A DNA stretch of 45,237 nucleotides from an uncultured bacterium. GTDB taxonomy: Bacteria; Armatimonadota; JACIXR01. The stretch spans positions 1 to 45,237 of the forward strand of contig CALITO010000017.1 of the NCBI GenBank assembly GCA_938041455.1, read 5' to 3'. The notes under the pieces are model-generated. The model searched no databases and had not been told where the DNA came from. It worked only from the letters and a program-made list of their open reading frames with translations. Shown one piece after another: positions 17,001-25,000 of this stretch (positions are counted from its first letter, which is position 1; each line of letters opens with the position of its first letter). The position numbers and the translations under genes were made by a program.

Positions 17001-17904
17001 CTTTCCTTCCCAAAAAGTAGCGAGTGGAAATAAAACTGCTCACCATTCCAATGAATATGCCAAGCGAGAAGAGGAGAAGGAACAGGGGAAGGGTAATGCC
17101 TTCATAGGGGAGGAAAGGGAGAAAAGGGAGGGGAAAATGATTATAAAGGTAAGTATAAGCTAAAAAGAGAAGGAGGAAAGCCAATAGTCCACCAAGCATC
17201 CCGTAAATAGTTCCTTCAAGAACAAAGGGACCCATTATAAAAAGGTTAGTAGCACCTACTAATTGCATAATTCTTATCTCCTGGCGACGGGCATAGATCG
17301 CCAATCTCACTGCATTTCCTATTATAAGGAATGAAGCGACGAAAAGAAAGACACCGATTATCATACCTATCCATTTTACAATTTTATTAAGGGCTTGTAA
17401 TCTTTCCGCTACTTCTTTTCCCTCCCGCACCTCATCTACAATCTGTTCCTTCCTTAGAGCATCAGCAACAGATATTATATATTCAGGGGCTACCGTCTTT
17501 ATCCTCAAAGTATGGGGCAAGGGATTGGAAATGTCAGATAAATCTATTTCCCTTTTAAGTTCTTGCTGAAGATTCCTCCAAGCTTCTTCCCTTTTCACTA
17601 CTTGTGCCTCCTTAACCCCCTCCCAATTTCTAACCTCCTCAGCGAGTTTCTCCACCTTCTCCAATGCTACATCCCTTTTAAAGAACACTGCGACCTCCAA
17701 CTTACCAGGCAGGTTCCGGGAAGTATATTCTATATTAGCCACAGCTATTCCTAATATACCCACTACCAGTAGGGTGAAGGCAACTGTTGTTATGGAGGCG
17801 ATGCTTATCACGACGTTGCGGGAGATGTTCTTAAAAGCTTCTTCTATGAGGAATTCCAAGCTACTCAGGCGCATAGTGCTCATAAACTCCCTTTTCCTTG
17901 TCAC
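16984..17904 (-). CDS. ftsX: cell-division ABC transporter permease FtsX
   Basis: A 306-residue polytopic protein. One N-terminal membrane segment (about residues 33-58, ISIASITTVAFTLLVVGILG) precedes a periplasmic loop of about 110 residues with GKLEVAVFFKRDV and VKEAQVVKREEAW, then three more membrane segments with the conserved EIRIMQLVGATNLFIMGPFVLEG region. This is the FtsX topology, which couples FtsE ATP hydrolysis to periplasmic hydrolase activation. The reported start is a GTG overlapping ftsE by 44 bases with GGGAG eight bases upstream; ATG at 17883 is a reasonable alternative. The EnvC-like M23 peptidase that follows is the expected partner. Confidence 0.95.
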   Translation of the reverse strand: MTRKREFMSTMRLSSLEFLIEEAFKNISRNVVISIASITTVAFTLLVVGILGIAVANIEYTSRNLPGKLEVAVFFKRDVALEKVEKLAEEVRNWEGVKEAQVVKREEAWRNLQQELKREIDLSDISNPLPHTLRIKTVAPEYIISVADALRKEQIVDEVREGKEVAERLQALNKIVKWIGMIIGVFLFVASFLIIGNAVRLAIYARRQEIRIMQLVGATNLFIMGPFVLEGTIYGMLGGLLAFLLLFLAYTYLYNHFPLPFLPFLPYEGITLPLFLLLFSLGIFIGMVSSFISTRYFLGRKGEQFD

Positions 17905-18553
17905 TCACAATTCTCCCTCTATAAAGAGTTACAACTCTCTTCCTCGTGTTATCCACGATGTATTTATCGTGAGTAGCCGTGATCACCGTGGTTCCCATCA
18001 AATTTATCCGCACAAGCAGATTTACTATCTCAAGGGAGCTCTCGGGGTCCAAATTTCCCGTAGGTTCATCAGCGAGCAGGATAAGAGGATTATTGACTAT
18101 TGCCCGGGCTATCGCCACTCTTTGCTGTTCGCCTCCCGATAGTTGGGCAGGATAGACATCTGCCTTATCCGTCAAACCTACTATTTCCAAAACCTCGGGT
18201 AATTTCCTGCAGATTTCCTTCCTGCCCATTCCTATAGCCTTGAGGGCGAAGGCTATGTTCTCCCAGACTGTCCTTGATGGCAGTAGGCGGAAATCCTGGA
18301 AAACAACGCCCAAGCGGCGTCGGAGAAGGGGAATCTCCCTTGGAGAAAGGCGAGATATATCCCTACCTGCAACGATTACCCTTCCCTTTGTAGGATGCTC
18401 CGCACAGTATATGAGCTTTAAAAGGGTGGATTTTCCCGTGCCCGTGGGACCTACCAGGAAGACGAACTCTCCCTTCTCTACTCGCAGATTGATATTATGG
18501 AGAGCTTCCGTGCCGTTTGGATAAACAAAGAAAACATTATGTAATTGAATCAT
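17861..18553 (-). CDS. ftsE: cell-division ATP-binding protein FtsE
   Basis: A 230-residue ABC ATPase of normal FtsE length. Walker [16 protein letters not shown] is at residues 35-49, a Q-loop [10 protein letters not shown] near 88-97, the signature [14 protein letters not shown] near 138-151, Walker [12 protein letters not shown] near 158-168 and the switch His in TATHD near 192. It forms the cytoplasmic engine of FtsEX at the septum. Its 3' end overlaps ftsX and eleven bases separate it from dgkA upstream, so it is well inside the operon. Confidence 0.97.
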   Translation of the reverse strand: MIQLHNVFFVYPNGTEALHNINLRVEKGEFVFLVGPTGTGKSTLLKLIYCAEHPTKGRVIVAGRDISRLSPREIPLLRRRLGVVFQDFRLLPSRTVWENIAFALKAIGMGRKEICRKLPEVLEIVGLTDKADVYPAQLSGGEQQRVAIARAIVNNPLILLADEPTGNLDPESSLEIVNLLVRINLMGTTVITATHDKYIVDNTRKRVVTLYRGRIVSDKEKGVYEHYAPE

Positions 18554-18564
18554 AATTTAGAAAA

Positions 18565-19245
18565 TTATACAACCAAAAATAAAAAGAGGGAAATAAAAAC
18601 TCCTAAAAGACTGCCAAAGGAAGCTTCCCTCAATTGATGACGGTTACCAATTTGGGGGAGAAAGAGGAGAAAAGAGAGGGAGCACATAACTATGAGGATC
18701 AAGAGATTATTAGATAGAAAAAAAAGGGAGAGGGTGAGGAAAAAAGCAAGGGCGGTTTTCCCATCTATTATTTTCCCGATGTTTCTTTTCCTATTCCCTA
18801 ATACCCTGAGTATGCCCAGGGAGGCAAACAGTAAGAAGAGACCACTCATCAGTTTTATTATTTTATGTTCAATAGGTAGCAAATAAGGAGCGGGACGAAA
18901 TATGCGATGGAGGAATATCGTGGTTGTGATGAGGGTGGTGGTCGCTAGGCTAGCGAGAACGGCGCCCGCAGCAATGTCCTTGGCAAGTTTGACAGAAGGA
19001 TTATAGTGAGGGGAGAGATGGTCCACTATCACCTCGAAAGCTGTGTTAAAGAGCTCTGTAATAACAGGAAGCGCAAGAGCGAGGAAAAGAATAAGCCACT
19101 CCGTGTAAGAAATACGAAGGTTGAGAAAGAAGACGATTACAAGGGTAATGATTATCATTAAATAAAACATATGACTTTGCTGAAAGATAGCTTGAACAAG
19201 TCCCTTATAAGCATTCTTGAAAGAGTTCTTGAGGCTCTTCCTCAT
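18565..19245 (-). CDS. dgkA: diacylglycerol/undecaprenol kinase (DgkA) fused to a degenerate PAP2-like domain
   Basis: A 226-residue membrane protein, about 100 residues longer than plain DgkA. Residues 1-118 are a complete prokaryotic DgkA domain: amphipathic start, three membrane helices, ELFNTAFEVIVDHLSP at about 64-80 and KLAKDIAAGAV at about 87-97, the ATP/Mg-binding signatures. Residues about 125-226 add three or four hydrophobic helices whose spacing matches a PAP2 phosphatase. The PAP2 residues are altered: SGH appears as DGK near 160, and the HxxxD pair as HQLRE near 203-207. In Gram-positives DgkA phosphorylates undecaprenol. The second half is probably not a phosphatase and may be structural. 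The ATG overlaps the ybeY stop by four bases. That the C-terminal half is PAP2-related is inferred by eye. Confidence 0.85.
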   Translation of the reverse strand: MRKSLKNSFKNAYKGLVQAIFQQSHMFYLMIIITLVIVFFLNLRISYTEWLILFLALALPVITELFNTAFEVIVDHLSPHYNPSVKLAKDIAAGAVLASLATTTLITTTIFLHRIFRPAPYLLPIEHKIIKLMSGLFLLFASLGILRVLGNRKRNIGKIIDGKTALAFFLTLSLFFLSNNLLILIVMCSLSFLLFLPQIGNRHQLREASFGSLLGVFISLFLFLVV

Positions 19246-19655
19246 AATTCTCCTATCCTGTTGATTATTCTATCCTGCATCTCGACCATCCTTTTCCACT
19301 CCTCCTCATTCTCGTCATTCCAACCTAATAAATGTAGCACCCCATGCACTATTAGGGTTGCCAATTCTTTGTCGAAGCTGTGCCCTTTTTCCTGAGCCTG
19401 GCGTTCGCAGGTATCAAGGGAAACGATTACCTCCCCCCATAAATCCTTTTCCCGATAGGGGAAGGAGAGCACATCAGTTGGGGAGTCTACTCCTCTATAT
19501 CGCAGATTGAGCTCCCTAAGAAGGGAGTCATTAGCTAAGACGATGTTGACTTCTTTTCCTTTAATCCCTGCTTCCTTAAAGGTTTCTATAACGATTCTTT
19601 GAAGTGTCCTCTTCTTTATTGCCCTTTTTTGTAAGGGAATTATCCTGACTGGCAA
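19242..19655 (-). CDS. ybeY: endoribonuclease YbeY (rRNA maturation factor)
   Basis: A 137-residue YbeY homologue acting in 16S rRNA 3' maturation and ribosome quality control. The family core LNLRYRGVDSPTDVLSFP (about residues 50-67) and the metal motif HGVLHLLGWND (about 103-114) are clear. The canonical motif is HGxLHLxGYDH, so the third zinc ligand His is Asp here. The TTG start at 19655, with GAAGG just upstream, gives a full-length N-terminal strand and makes an 80-base overlap with pgpH. No start downstream of the pgpH stop would keep the first strand. Closely coupled to dgkA downstream. Confidence 0.92.
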   Translation of the reverse strand: MPVRIIPLQKRAIKKRTLQRIVIETFKEAGIKGKEVNIVLANDSLLRELNLRYRGVDSPTDVLSFPYREKDLWGEVIVSLDTCERQAQEKGHSFDKELATLIVHGVLHLLGWNDENEEEWKRMVEMQDRIINRIGEL

Positions 19656-21729
19656 CCTTCATCTCCTCCCCTAAGGGATATTGCAGGCGCTTGTGGATAA
19701 GCCCTCGTAAGACGGAAAGGAAAGCGTTTTCAATCTCCTTTAAATCCTTGATGCTTAAGCCGGATTCATCAAGTTGTCCATCGTCCCATTTTAGCCTTAT
19801 TACCCTGTCCACGGTAGATTCTACATTAGAAGGGGATTTGTCCGCTAGGGAGCGCACTGCCGCCTCCACAGAATCTGCTAACATTATGATGCCTGCTTCT
19901 TTGCTTTGAGGCTTCGGTCCCTCATAGCGGAACCTTTCTTCCTCCACCGACTGAGGAGTCTCGTTTAGAGCTCTATAATAGAAATAACTGACAAGGGATG
20001 TCCCGTGGTGTTGGGCGATTATCTCTATCACCTTTGGAGGAAGCTTCGCCCTCTTCGCCATTTCCACCCCATACTTCACATGGGAAGCTATGACCAAACT
20101 GCTGAGGGAAGGGGATAGAGTTTCATGGATATTTTCGGCTAATTGATTCTCTATAAAGTAGAAGGGATGCTTTGTTTTTCCTATGTCGTGGTAGAGGGCG
20201 CTTACCCGGCAGAGCAGGGCATCTGCACCCACAGCGGTTGCGGCCGCCTCAGCAAGGTTCGCGGTTATGATGCTATGCTGATAAGACCCAGGGGCATTGA
20301 GTAAGAGTTCTCGCAAGAGGGGTTTCTCCGGGTTCGTTAGCTCTATAAGCTGAAATGTGGTAGTAATGCCGAAAAGCCTCTCCAAGATCGATACCCCCAA
20401 CCAGGATATGGCAATGCCCAGCATCCCGCTGGCTACTCCCCAGAAAATAATGCTGATGGTCCAATCTCTTTCTATAGATTCCCATCCTCTTAAGAGCAAT
20501 GTGGCGATTATTATTGTGCCCGCTAAGGCTAAGGAAGCTTTAACAAGGTCAAACCTGTCCCGTAGTCGTAAGGTGGAGATTATACCTACACCTCCCGCTA
20601 GTATGCTTATACCCGCTATCTCCATTTCTCCCCCTGCTGAGACACCCATAAGAAGGGAGGAGAGGGGTAGGACAATCGCCGCTGTTTCTCCACCCAGAAG
20701 AGAGGTTAGTGCTATCCCCAAGAAAGCGGAAACTATAGCAGGAGCATATTGAAAGGATACCCCTAATTTGAAACCCCAAAAACCCAGAAACAAAAGGAGC
20801 CATAGGAGAGATTGTAGTTTTATAGTCCGGTAAACTTCTTCCTTATACTTAGAGAGGAAGAGAAGGATTATTACATAGGATATAGCTACCAAAAGGGTGA
20901 TGGTCAAAATATCCTTTAAAGGTGGAGGGCTACCGACGATTCCCAAGGCTGAGAGTTTATCCCATATCTGGGGAGTTATCTCTTCTCCTTTGCGAGCAAT
21001 TATTTCCCCAAACATTATCCTTTCGTAGACGGGTTTTACCGAGTTTCTTGCCCTTTCCCTAAGCTTCCTCGTGGCTACCTCATCTATAGTGAGGTTTGCC
21101 TTAATGGAATTAGCAGCAATTTCTGCAACCGCGAGGGTTTCATTGGTGGGGGGGAAGGCTCTTAGTGCCAAAGTTCTCGCCTTTTCCCTTGCCACCCTAA
21201 GGTCATTTTCCTCATCCCTTATGTTTTCCTGCATCACTAAATGTAGTATCTCCAGAGTTCTTTCTTCAAGTTGGTGTAGGTCCTCCGCCGTTTGTAATAA
21301 AGAGGTGATGGTTTGGTAAGATAAGGGAATGGGCAAAAGGGAAAGGCGAGGCTGGGATTTGCCGGGGGAGGTTTCTCTCTCCTTTCTTGCTTCTCTCAAG
21401 ATTTGGAAGGTCTTTCTAACGGTGTCCTCCGCCTCCGCCTTGGCGAAGGGAAGAGGTATATACTGGGGAGAGACACGGGAAGCCACTTCTTTGCGAAGGG
21501 CTTCCGTTTTCCCTTGATCTATATATTGGACTGTGCGGAGTGCTCTTATATCAAATGGGGCTGGTTTACCCACACGGAGGAATAACAGACGAGGGGACAT
21601 AGGGAAGGAAAGGAGGACACTACTTGCTATAACCGCTATACATAAAAGAAGCAATTTCATCCCCCTCTCCCGGTTTATCCTTAGCACAATCCGTTTCTTC
21701 TGCTTCTTTTTAGGGTAGGGGAACCTCAT
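19576..21729 (-). CDS. pgpH: 7TM-HD family cyclic-di-AMP phosphodiesterase PgpH
   Basis: A 717-residue membrane phosphodiesterase. One N-terminal membrane helix (about residues 25-45) is followed by an extracytoplasmic 7TMR-HDED domain (about 50-270), seven hydrophobic segments (about 280-460) and a cytoplasmic HD domain. The HD signatures are LLNAPGSYQHSI, YHDIGKTKHP near residue 510, ASHVKYG, AQHHGT and MLADSVEAAVRSL. PgpH homologues hydrolyse the second messenger c-di-AMP. The last 27 or so residues (from EEMKVASQDN) are read from DNA that also encodes the YbeY N-terminus in another frame and look like a non-conserved tail. It lies eight bases after rpsU. The adjacency pgpH-ybeY-dgkA is common in Firmicutes and related groups. 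Confidence 0.95.
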   Translation of the reverse strand: MRFPYPKKKQKKRIVLRINRERGMKLLLLCIAVIASSVLLSFPMSPRLLFLRVGKPAPFDIRALRTVQYIDQGKTEALRKEVASRVSPQYIPLPFAKAEAEDTVRKTFQILREARKERETSPGKSQPRLSLLPIPLSYQTITSLLQTAEDLHQLEERTLEILHLVMQENIRDEENDLRVAREKARTLALRAFPPTNETLAVAEIAANSIKANLTIDEVATRKLRERARNSVKPVYERIMFGEIIARKGEEITPQIWDKLSALGIVGSPPPLKDILTITLLVAISYVIILLFLSKYKEEVYRTIKLQSLLWLLLFLGFWGFKLGVSFQYAPAIVSAFLGIALTSLLGGETAAIVLPLSSLLMGVSAGGEMEIAGISILAGGVGIISTLRLRDRFDLVKASLALAGTIIIATLLLRGWESIERDWTISIIFWGVASGMLGIAISWLGVSILERLFGITTTFQLIELTNPEKPLLRELLLNAPGSYQHSIITANLAEAAATAVGADALLCRVSALYHDIGKTKHPFYFIENQLAENIHETLSPSLSSLVIASHVKYGVEMAKRAKLPPKVIEIIAQHHGTSLVSYFYYRALNETPQSVEEERFRYEGPKPQSKEAGIIMLADSVEAAVRSLADKSPSNVESTVDRVIRLKWDDGQLDESGLSIKDLKEIENAFLSVLRGLIHKRLQYPLGEEMKVASQDNSLTKKGNKEEDTSKNRYRNL

Positions 21730-21737
21730 AGGAGAGA

Positions 21738-21899
21738 TTATCTCTGTCTTTTACCTCGTTTTCTCTTTCTCTCGCTCGGTTTAAGATAGTGCTCGTGGCG
21801 TCTTGCTTCCCTTAAGATGCCGGATTTCTGCAGTCTTTTGCGGAAACGACGCAGGGCACTCTCTATTGATTCTCCTTCTCTGACCTCTATTTTCGCCAT
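21738..21899 (-). CDS. rpsU: 30S ribosomal protein S21
   Basis: A 53-residue basic protein: MAKIEVREGESIESALRRF at the start, then the SGILREARRHEHY core and a Lys/Arg tail. The open frame extends 15 codons further upstream, but ATG at 21899 is chosen because AAGGAGG lies eight bases before it and the family begins at this point. The consensus promoter places the start site about ten bases upstream of this ATG. S21 helps expose the anti-Shine-Dalgarno end of 16S rRNA. It is the first gene of the long minus-strand operon. Confidence 0.96.
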   Translation of the reverse strand: MAKIEVREGESIESALRRFRKRLQKSGILREARRHEHYLKPSERKRKRGKRQR

Positions 21900-21915
21900 A
21901 TCAGCCTCCTTTTTT

Positions 21916-21944
21916 ATTATATTCCTCTCAATTCTAAATGTCAA
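21916..21944 (-). promoter_or_regulatory. consensus sigma-70 promoter for the rpsU operon
   Basis: On the minus strand TTGACA (21944-21939) and TATAAT (21921-21916) are both perfect and spaced by 17 bases. The predicted start near 21909 leaves a leader of about ten bases that is mostly the AAGGAGG ribosome site of rpsU. Confidence 0.85.
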
Positions 21945-21950
21945 AAATAA

Positions 21951-21979
21951 TTGGACTTCGCTAGGAGAAGTTGTAAAAT
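21951..21979 (+). promoter_or_regulatory. candidate promoter for the sugar-epimerase operon
   Basis: TTGGAC at 21951-21956 and TAAAAT at 21974-21979 are 17 bases apart. The -35 match is weak, the -10 is good. It diverges from the rpsU promoter only seven bases away, so the two -35 regions are almost back to back. Confidence 0.45.
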
Positions 21980-22039
21980 TTAAAAAATTTAACGGAATTT
22001 GGGGGATGATCTTTTTTATCTTTTAACGAGGAGGTAAAT

Positions 22040-22867
22040 ATGAAGTTCGCCCTATGCAACGAGATATTTGAAGACCGAGACTGGAGAAAAGCGTGCGAAT
22101 TCATAGCTTCTTCTGGGTACGAGGGAGTGGAGATAGCCCCCTTCACTTTCGCTGAAGATATAAGGGAACTTGAGGAAGAGAAGTGGGCCGAGATAAGGCA
22201 TATTGCAGAGAAAAACCGTCTACGAATAGTAGGTTTACATTGGCTTTTGGCTTCCCCTCCGGGACTCCACATAACCCATCCTGACCCTTCCGTGAGGGAG
22301 AACGCCGCGATATACCTGAAGCACCTCGTGAAGTTTTGCCGTAGTTTGGGGGGCGAGGTGATGGTCTTTGGTTCCCCCAAACAGCGGGCTATTTTACCTA
22401 ATGTTGAGGAAAAGGATGCTCGAAGATGGGTAAGAGATATTTTCCTTGAGGTTCTGGAGGAAGCGGAGAAGAGCAAGGTCTTCATCTGCATAGAGCCGCT
22501 TTCCCCTAAAGAGACGAATTTCATAAACACGGCGGAGGAAGCTATAAGGCTTGTAGAGGAGATATCCCATCCCTATTTTCGTCTCCATCTGGATGTGAAG
22601 GCTATGTCCTCTGAGGGTAAGGAGATAGGTGAGATAATAAGAAATTCCGCCCCTTATCTCAAACATTTCCACGCAAACGATGCCAGTGGTAAAGGACCAG
22701 GCCTCGGGGATACAGACTTTCGTCCAATTATGAAGGCTTTGAAGGAGATAAATTACCGGGGATTTGTCTCGGTTGAGATGTTTGATACTTATCCTTCGCC
22801 CGAGATTTGCGCAATCAAGAGCTTAAAATACCTGAGGGAGGTTATGGAATATGCGCTTGAAAGTTAA
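22040..22867 (+). CDS. sugar phosphate isomerase/epimerase (xylose-isomerase-like TIM barrel)
   Basis: A 275-residue AP-endonuclease-2/xylose-isomerase-like TIM-barrel protein. It begins MKFALCNEIF, and metal-site candidates on successive strands are Glu in GYEGVEIAPF, His in IVGLHWLL, Glu in ICIEPLSP (near 155), Asp/His in FRLHLDVKAM, His in LKHFHANDASG and Glu in GFVSVEMFD. This pattern of Glu-Asp-His-Glu is typical of divalent-metal ketose 3-epimerases and inosose-type enzymes. A ribosome site GAGGAGG precedes the ATG. It overlaps the DUF6807 gene by 17 bases and is followed by a sugar ABC permease, so it should act on an imported or intracellular sugar. Substrate not identifiable. Confidence 0.88.
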   Translation: MKFALCNEIFEDRDWRKACEFIASSGYEGVEIAPFTFAEDIRELEEEKWAEIRHIAEKNRLRIVGLHWLLASPPGLHITHPDPSVRENAAIYLKHLVKFCRSLGGEVMVFGSPKQRAILPNVEEKDARRWVRDIFLEVLEEAEKSKVFICIEPLSPKETNFINTAEEAIRLVEEISHPYFRLHLDVKAMSSEGKEIGEIIRNSAPYLKHFHANDASGKGPGLGDTDFRPIMKALKEINYRGFVSVEMFDTYPSPEICAIKSLKYLREVMEYALES

Positions 22868-23978
22868 AGCGGGTTCACATCACAGGATGTTCTGCCCTTT
22901 AGAAGTCGAATATGAGGGCGATTTACCTGCTTGTTTCCGATTAAGAGAGAAAGAAAGTGGTATATGCTTGCCCGCTCAATGGGAGAGGATAGAGGAAAGG
23001 AAGAGCATAGTATTCCTATTGCCCTTTCTTGGAGAAGGGGAGGAGAGGAGCTTTATAATAGAGGAGGACAATTGTGAGGAAAATGTTGAGGTAAAAATTA
23101 GAGATAGCGTTGTTGATGTCCTCCTTTGTGGCGAGCTGTTCACCAGCTATCATATAGATCCACTTTTTCCCCGTCCTTTTCTCTATCCTCTATACGGTCC
23201 GGAAGGGATACCAGTTACGCGTAATTTCCCGATGGCAGATGTAGAGGGAGAAAGCAAAGACCACAAGCATCATCGTTCCCTTTGGGTGGCTTATGGAGAT
23301 GTCAACGGCGTGGATAACTGGAGTGAGGAAGAAGGACATGGCAAGCAGGTGCATAGGGAATTCAGGGAAATCTCGGGAGGGGCGGTAAGAGGTCGCCTAA
23401 TAGATGTTGTGGACTGGGTAGATTCAAAAGGTAAAAAGGTGCTGAAGGAGGAGCGGGAAATCTTGTTTTATAATATTAGTTTACCCCTTAGGATGATGGA
23501 TTTTCGAATCTCCTTCCTTGCTGAGGAAGGAGATGTGGTATTCGGCGATACGAAGGAGGGCGGTATACTATCGATAAGGGTATCAAGCGAGATGGAGGGT
23601 AGGAGGGGTGGTAGATTAGAGAACGCTTTTGGGGGGGTAGGAGAAAAGGAGATATGGGGGAAGAGAGCTCCCTGGTGTGATTATTCCGGCTTGCTGAGAG
23701 GGAGGAGAATGGGTATCGCTATTCTTGACCATCCTTCAAATCTGCGCCATCCCACTTACTGGCATATAAGGGATTATGGACTCTTTACCGCCAACCCCTT
23801 TGGAGTTTCCCACTTCACGAGCGACCCCCGAAATAAGGGGGATTACAAGCTAAAGAAGGGAGAAAAGTTGGAATTTCGTTATCGTCTCCTCATCCACAAG
23901 GGAAATGCCCAGGAAGCAAAGATAAGGGAACATTTTCTTAATTATGCCTACCCGCCGGAGGTGGAAATATCGGAATGA
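22851..23978 (+). CDS. DUF6807 (PmoA-like) family protein
   Basis: A 375-residue protein of the family often annotated methane oxygenase PmoA, now DUF6807, which is unrelated to particulate methane monooxygenase. The hallmark DHKHHRSLWVAYGDVNGVDNW segment is split across residues about 138-158, with further conserved motifs YPLYGPEGIPVTR, GAPWCDYSG-like RAPWCDYSGLL, AILDHPSNLRHPTYWH and NPFGVSHF. Histidines of HKHH and the later DHP/RHP/WH motifs could form a metal or sugar site. No signal peptide is seen. In many sugar-degrading bacteria the family occurs with Gfo/Idh oxidoreductases and TIM-barrel epimerases, as here. Function unknown. It overlaps both neighbours (17 and 4 bases). Confidence 0.85.
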   Translation: MRLKVKAGSHHRMFCPLEVEYEGDLPACFRLREKESGICLPAQWERIEERKSIVFLLPFLGEGEERSFIIEEDNCEENVEVKIRDSVVDVLLCGELFTSYHIDPLFPRPFLYPLYGPEGIPVTRNFPMADVEGESKDHKHHRSLWVAYGDVNGVDNWSEEEGHGKQVHREFREISGGAVRGRLIDVVDWVDSKGKKVLKEEREILFYNISLPLRMMDFRISFLAEEGDVVFGDTKEGGILSIRVSSEMEGRRGGRLENAFGGVGEKEIWGKRAPWCDYSGLLRGRRMGIAILDHPSNLRHPTYWHIRDYGLFTANPFGVSHFTSDPRNKGDYKLKKGEKLEFRYRLLIHKGNAQEAKIREHFLNYAYPPEVEISE

Positions 23979-24919
23979 AGGATATTTTGAAAAGGTTGTT
24001 TGCTCTCAGGGAAGCGAATATATTACTCGCCTTGATAGTCCTCTGCATAGCTGTGTCAATCTATGCCCCCGAAAAGTTCCTTACTTCTTTTAATATAGGG
24101 AGCGTTTTGCGTCAGGTGGCTTTCTTCGGCTTGCTTTCAATAGGGGAAACATTAGTCATAATTACAGGAGGTATCGATCTTTCTCCGGGTTCAGTGATAG
24201 CTTTCATTGGGGTGGTAGTGGCTCTCCTCATAAAACAGGGTTTACCTGTGGCAATATCCGTCTCTTTGGCGTTGATTATTTCCTCTCTAATAGGGTTCTG
24301 GCATGGAGTTTTTGTCACTAAACTGCGTGTGCCTCCTTTCATCATTACACTGGGGACATTGAGTATAGGGAGAGGAGGAGCCGCGGCCTTGACCAAGGGC
24401 TGGCCGGTATCGGGATTACCCGATTCCTTCAATTTTTTAGGCAGAGCAAGCCTTTCTTTTCTTCCCTTGCCCTTCGTTATTCTTCTATTTATTTTCTTCC
24501 TTTTCCACATATTGATGAACTACACGGTGTTTGGTAGGCGTATTTATGCTATTGGGGGCAATATAGAAGCGGCAAGGTTGTCGGGCATAAATGTGGATAA
24601 AGGACGTATCATCTGCTATATGATAAGCGCCTTTTTAGCTGGACTTTCCGGCATCCTCATAGCGGCGAATATGGGGCAAGGGCATCCCGGGGTTGGTAGC
24701 GCCTATGAACTACAAGCCATTGCGGGGGCGGTAATTGGAGGGACGAGCCTGATGGGAGGGGAAGGGACAATTTTCGGAACACTGCTTGGGACCTTAATCA
24801 TAAGCGTTCTTTATAATGCCCTTATCCTTCTCAAGGTATCTGCCTATTGGCACGAAATCGTTGTCGGTAGCGTCGTTGTGATAGCAGTAACCATAGATGT
24901 TCTGAGGCGGATAAAGTAG
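23975..24919 (+). CDS. ribose/sugar-type ABC transporter permease (RbsC-like)
   Basis: A 314-residue polytopic inner-membrane protein with about eight to ten hydrophobic segments. It carries the BPD_transp_2 signatures ETLVIITGGIDLSPGSV (about 54-70), FIITLGTLSIGRG (about 126-138), GRRIYAIGGNIEAARLSGI (about 189-207) and AIAGAVIGGTSLMGGEGTIFG (about 246-266). It is the channel half of a CUT2-type monosaccharide importer. No periplasmic binding protein or RbsA-type ATPase adjoins it, so partners must be elsewhere. Its ATG overlaps the preceding stop as ATGA. The permease probably imports the substrate of the epimerase/DUF6807 pair. Confidence 0.93.
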   Translation: MKDILKRLFALREANILLALIVLCIAVSIYAPEKFLTSFNIGSVLRQVAFFGLLSIGETLVIITGGIDLSPGSVIAFIGVVVALLIKQGLPVAISVSLALIISSLIGFWHGVFVTKLRVPPFIITLGTLSIGRGGAAALTKGWPVSGLPDSFNFLGRASLSFLPLPFVILLFIFFLFHILMNYTVFGRRIYAIGGNIEAARLSGINVDKGRIICYMISAFLAGLSGILIAANMGQGHPGVGSAYELQAIAGAVIGGTSLMGGEGTIFGTLLGTLIISVLYNALILLKVSAYWHEIVVGSVVVIAVTIDVLRRIK

Positions 24920-25000
24920 AAGGATAATAATGTGTATAATAAAGTATAAGTTTTGGAAATAAACATATACTCTGTGTCGTTGATAATAAAAAGATGGAGG

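Noticed and set aside
22851-23978. Particulate methane monooxygenase subunit (PmoA) as the name suggests
   Set aside because: The family name is a legacy label. The protein is soluble-looking, with no membrane helices or pMMO copper motifs.
24920-25000. Terminator between the permease and GNAT genes
   Set aside because: Only a six-base AGTATA/TATACT pair with a long loop is present; too weak to call.
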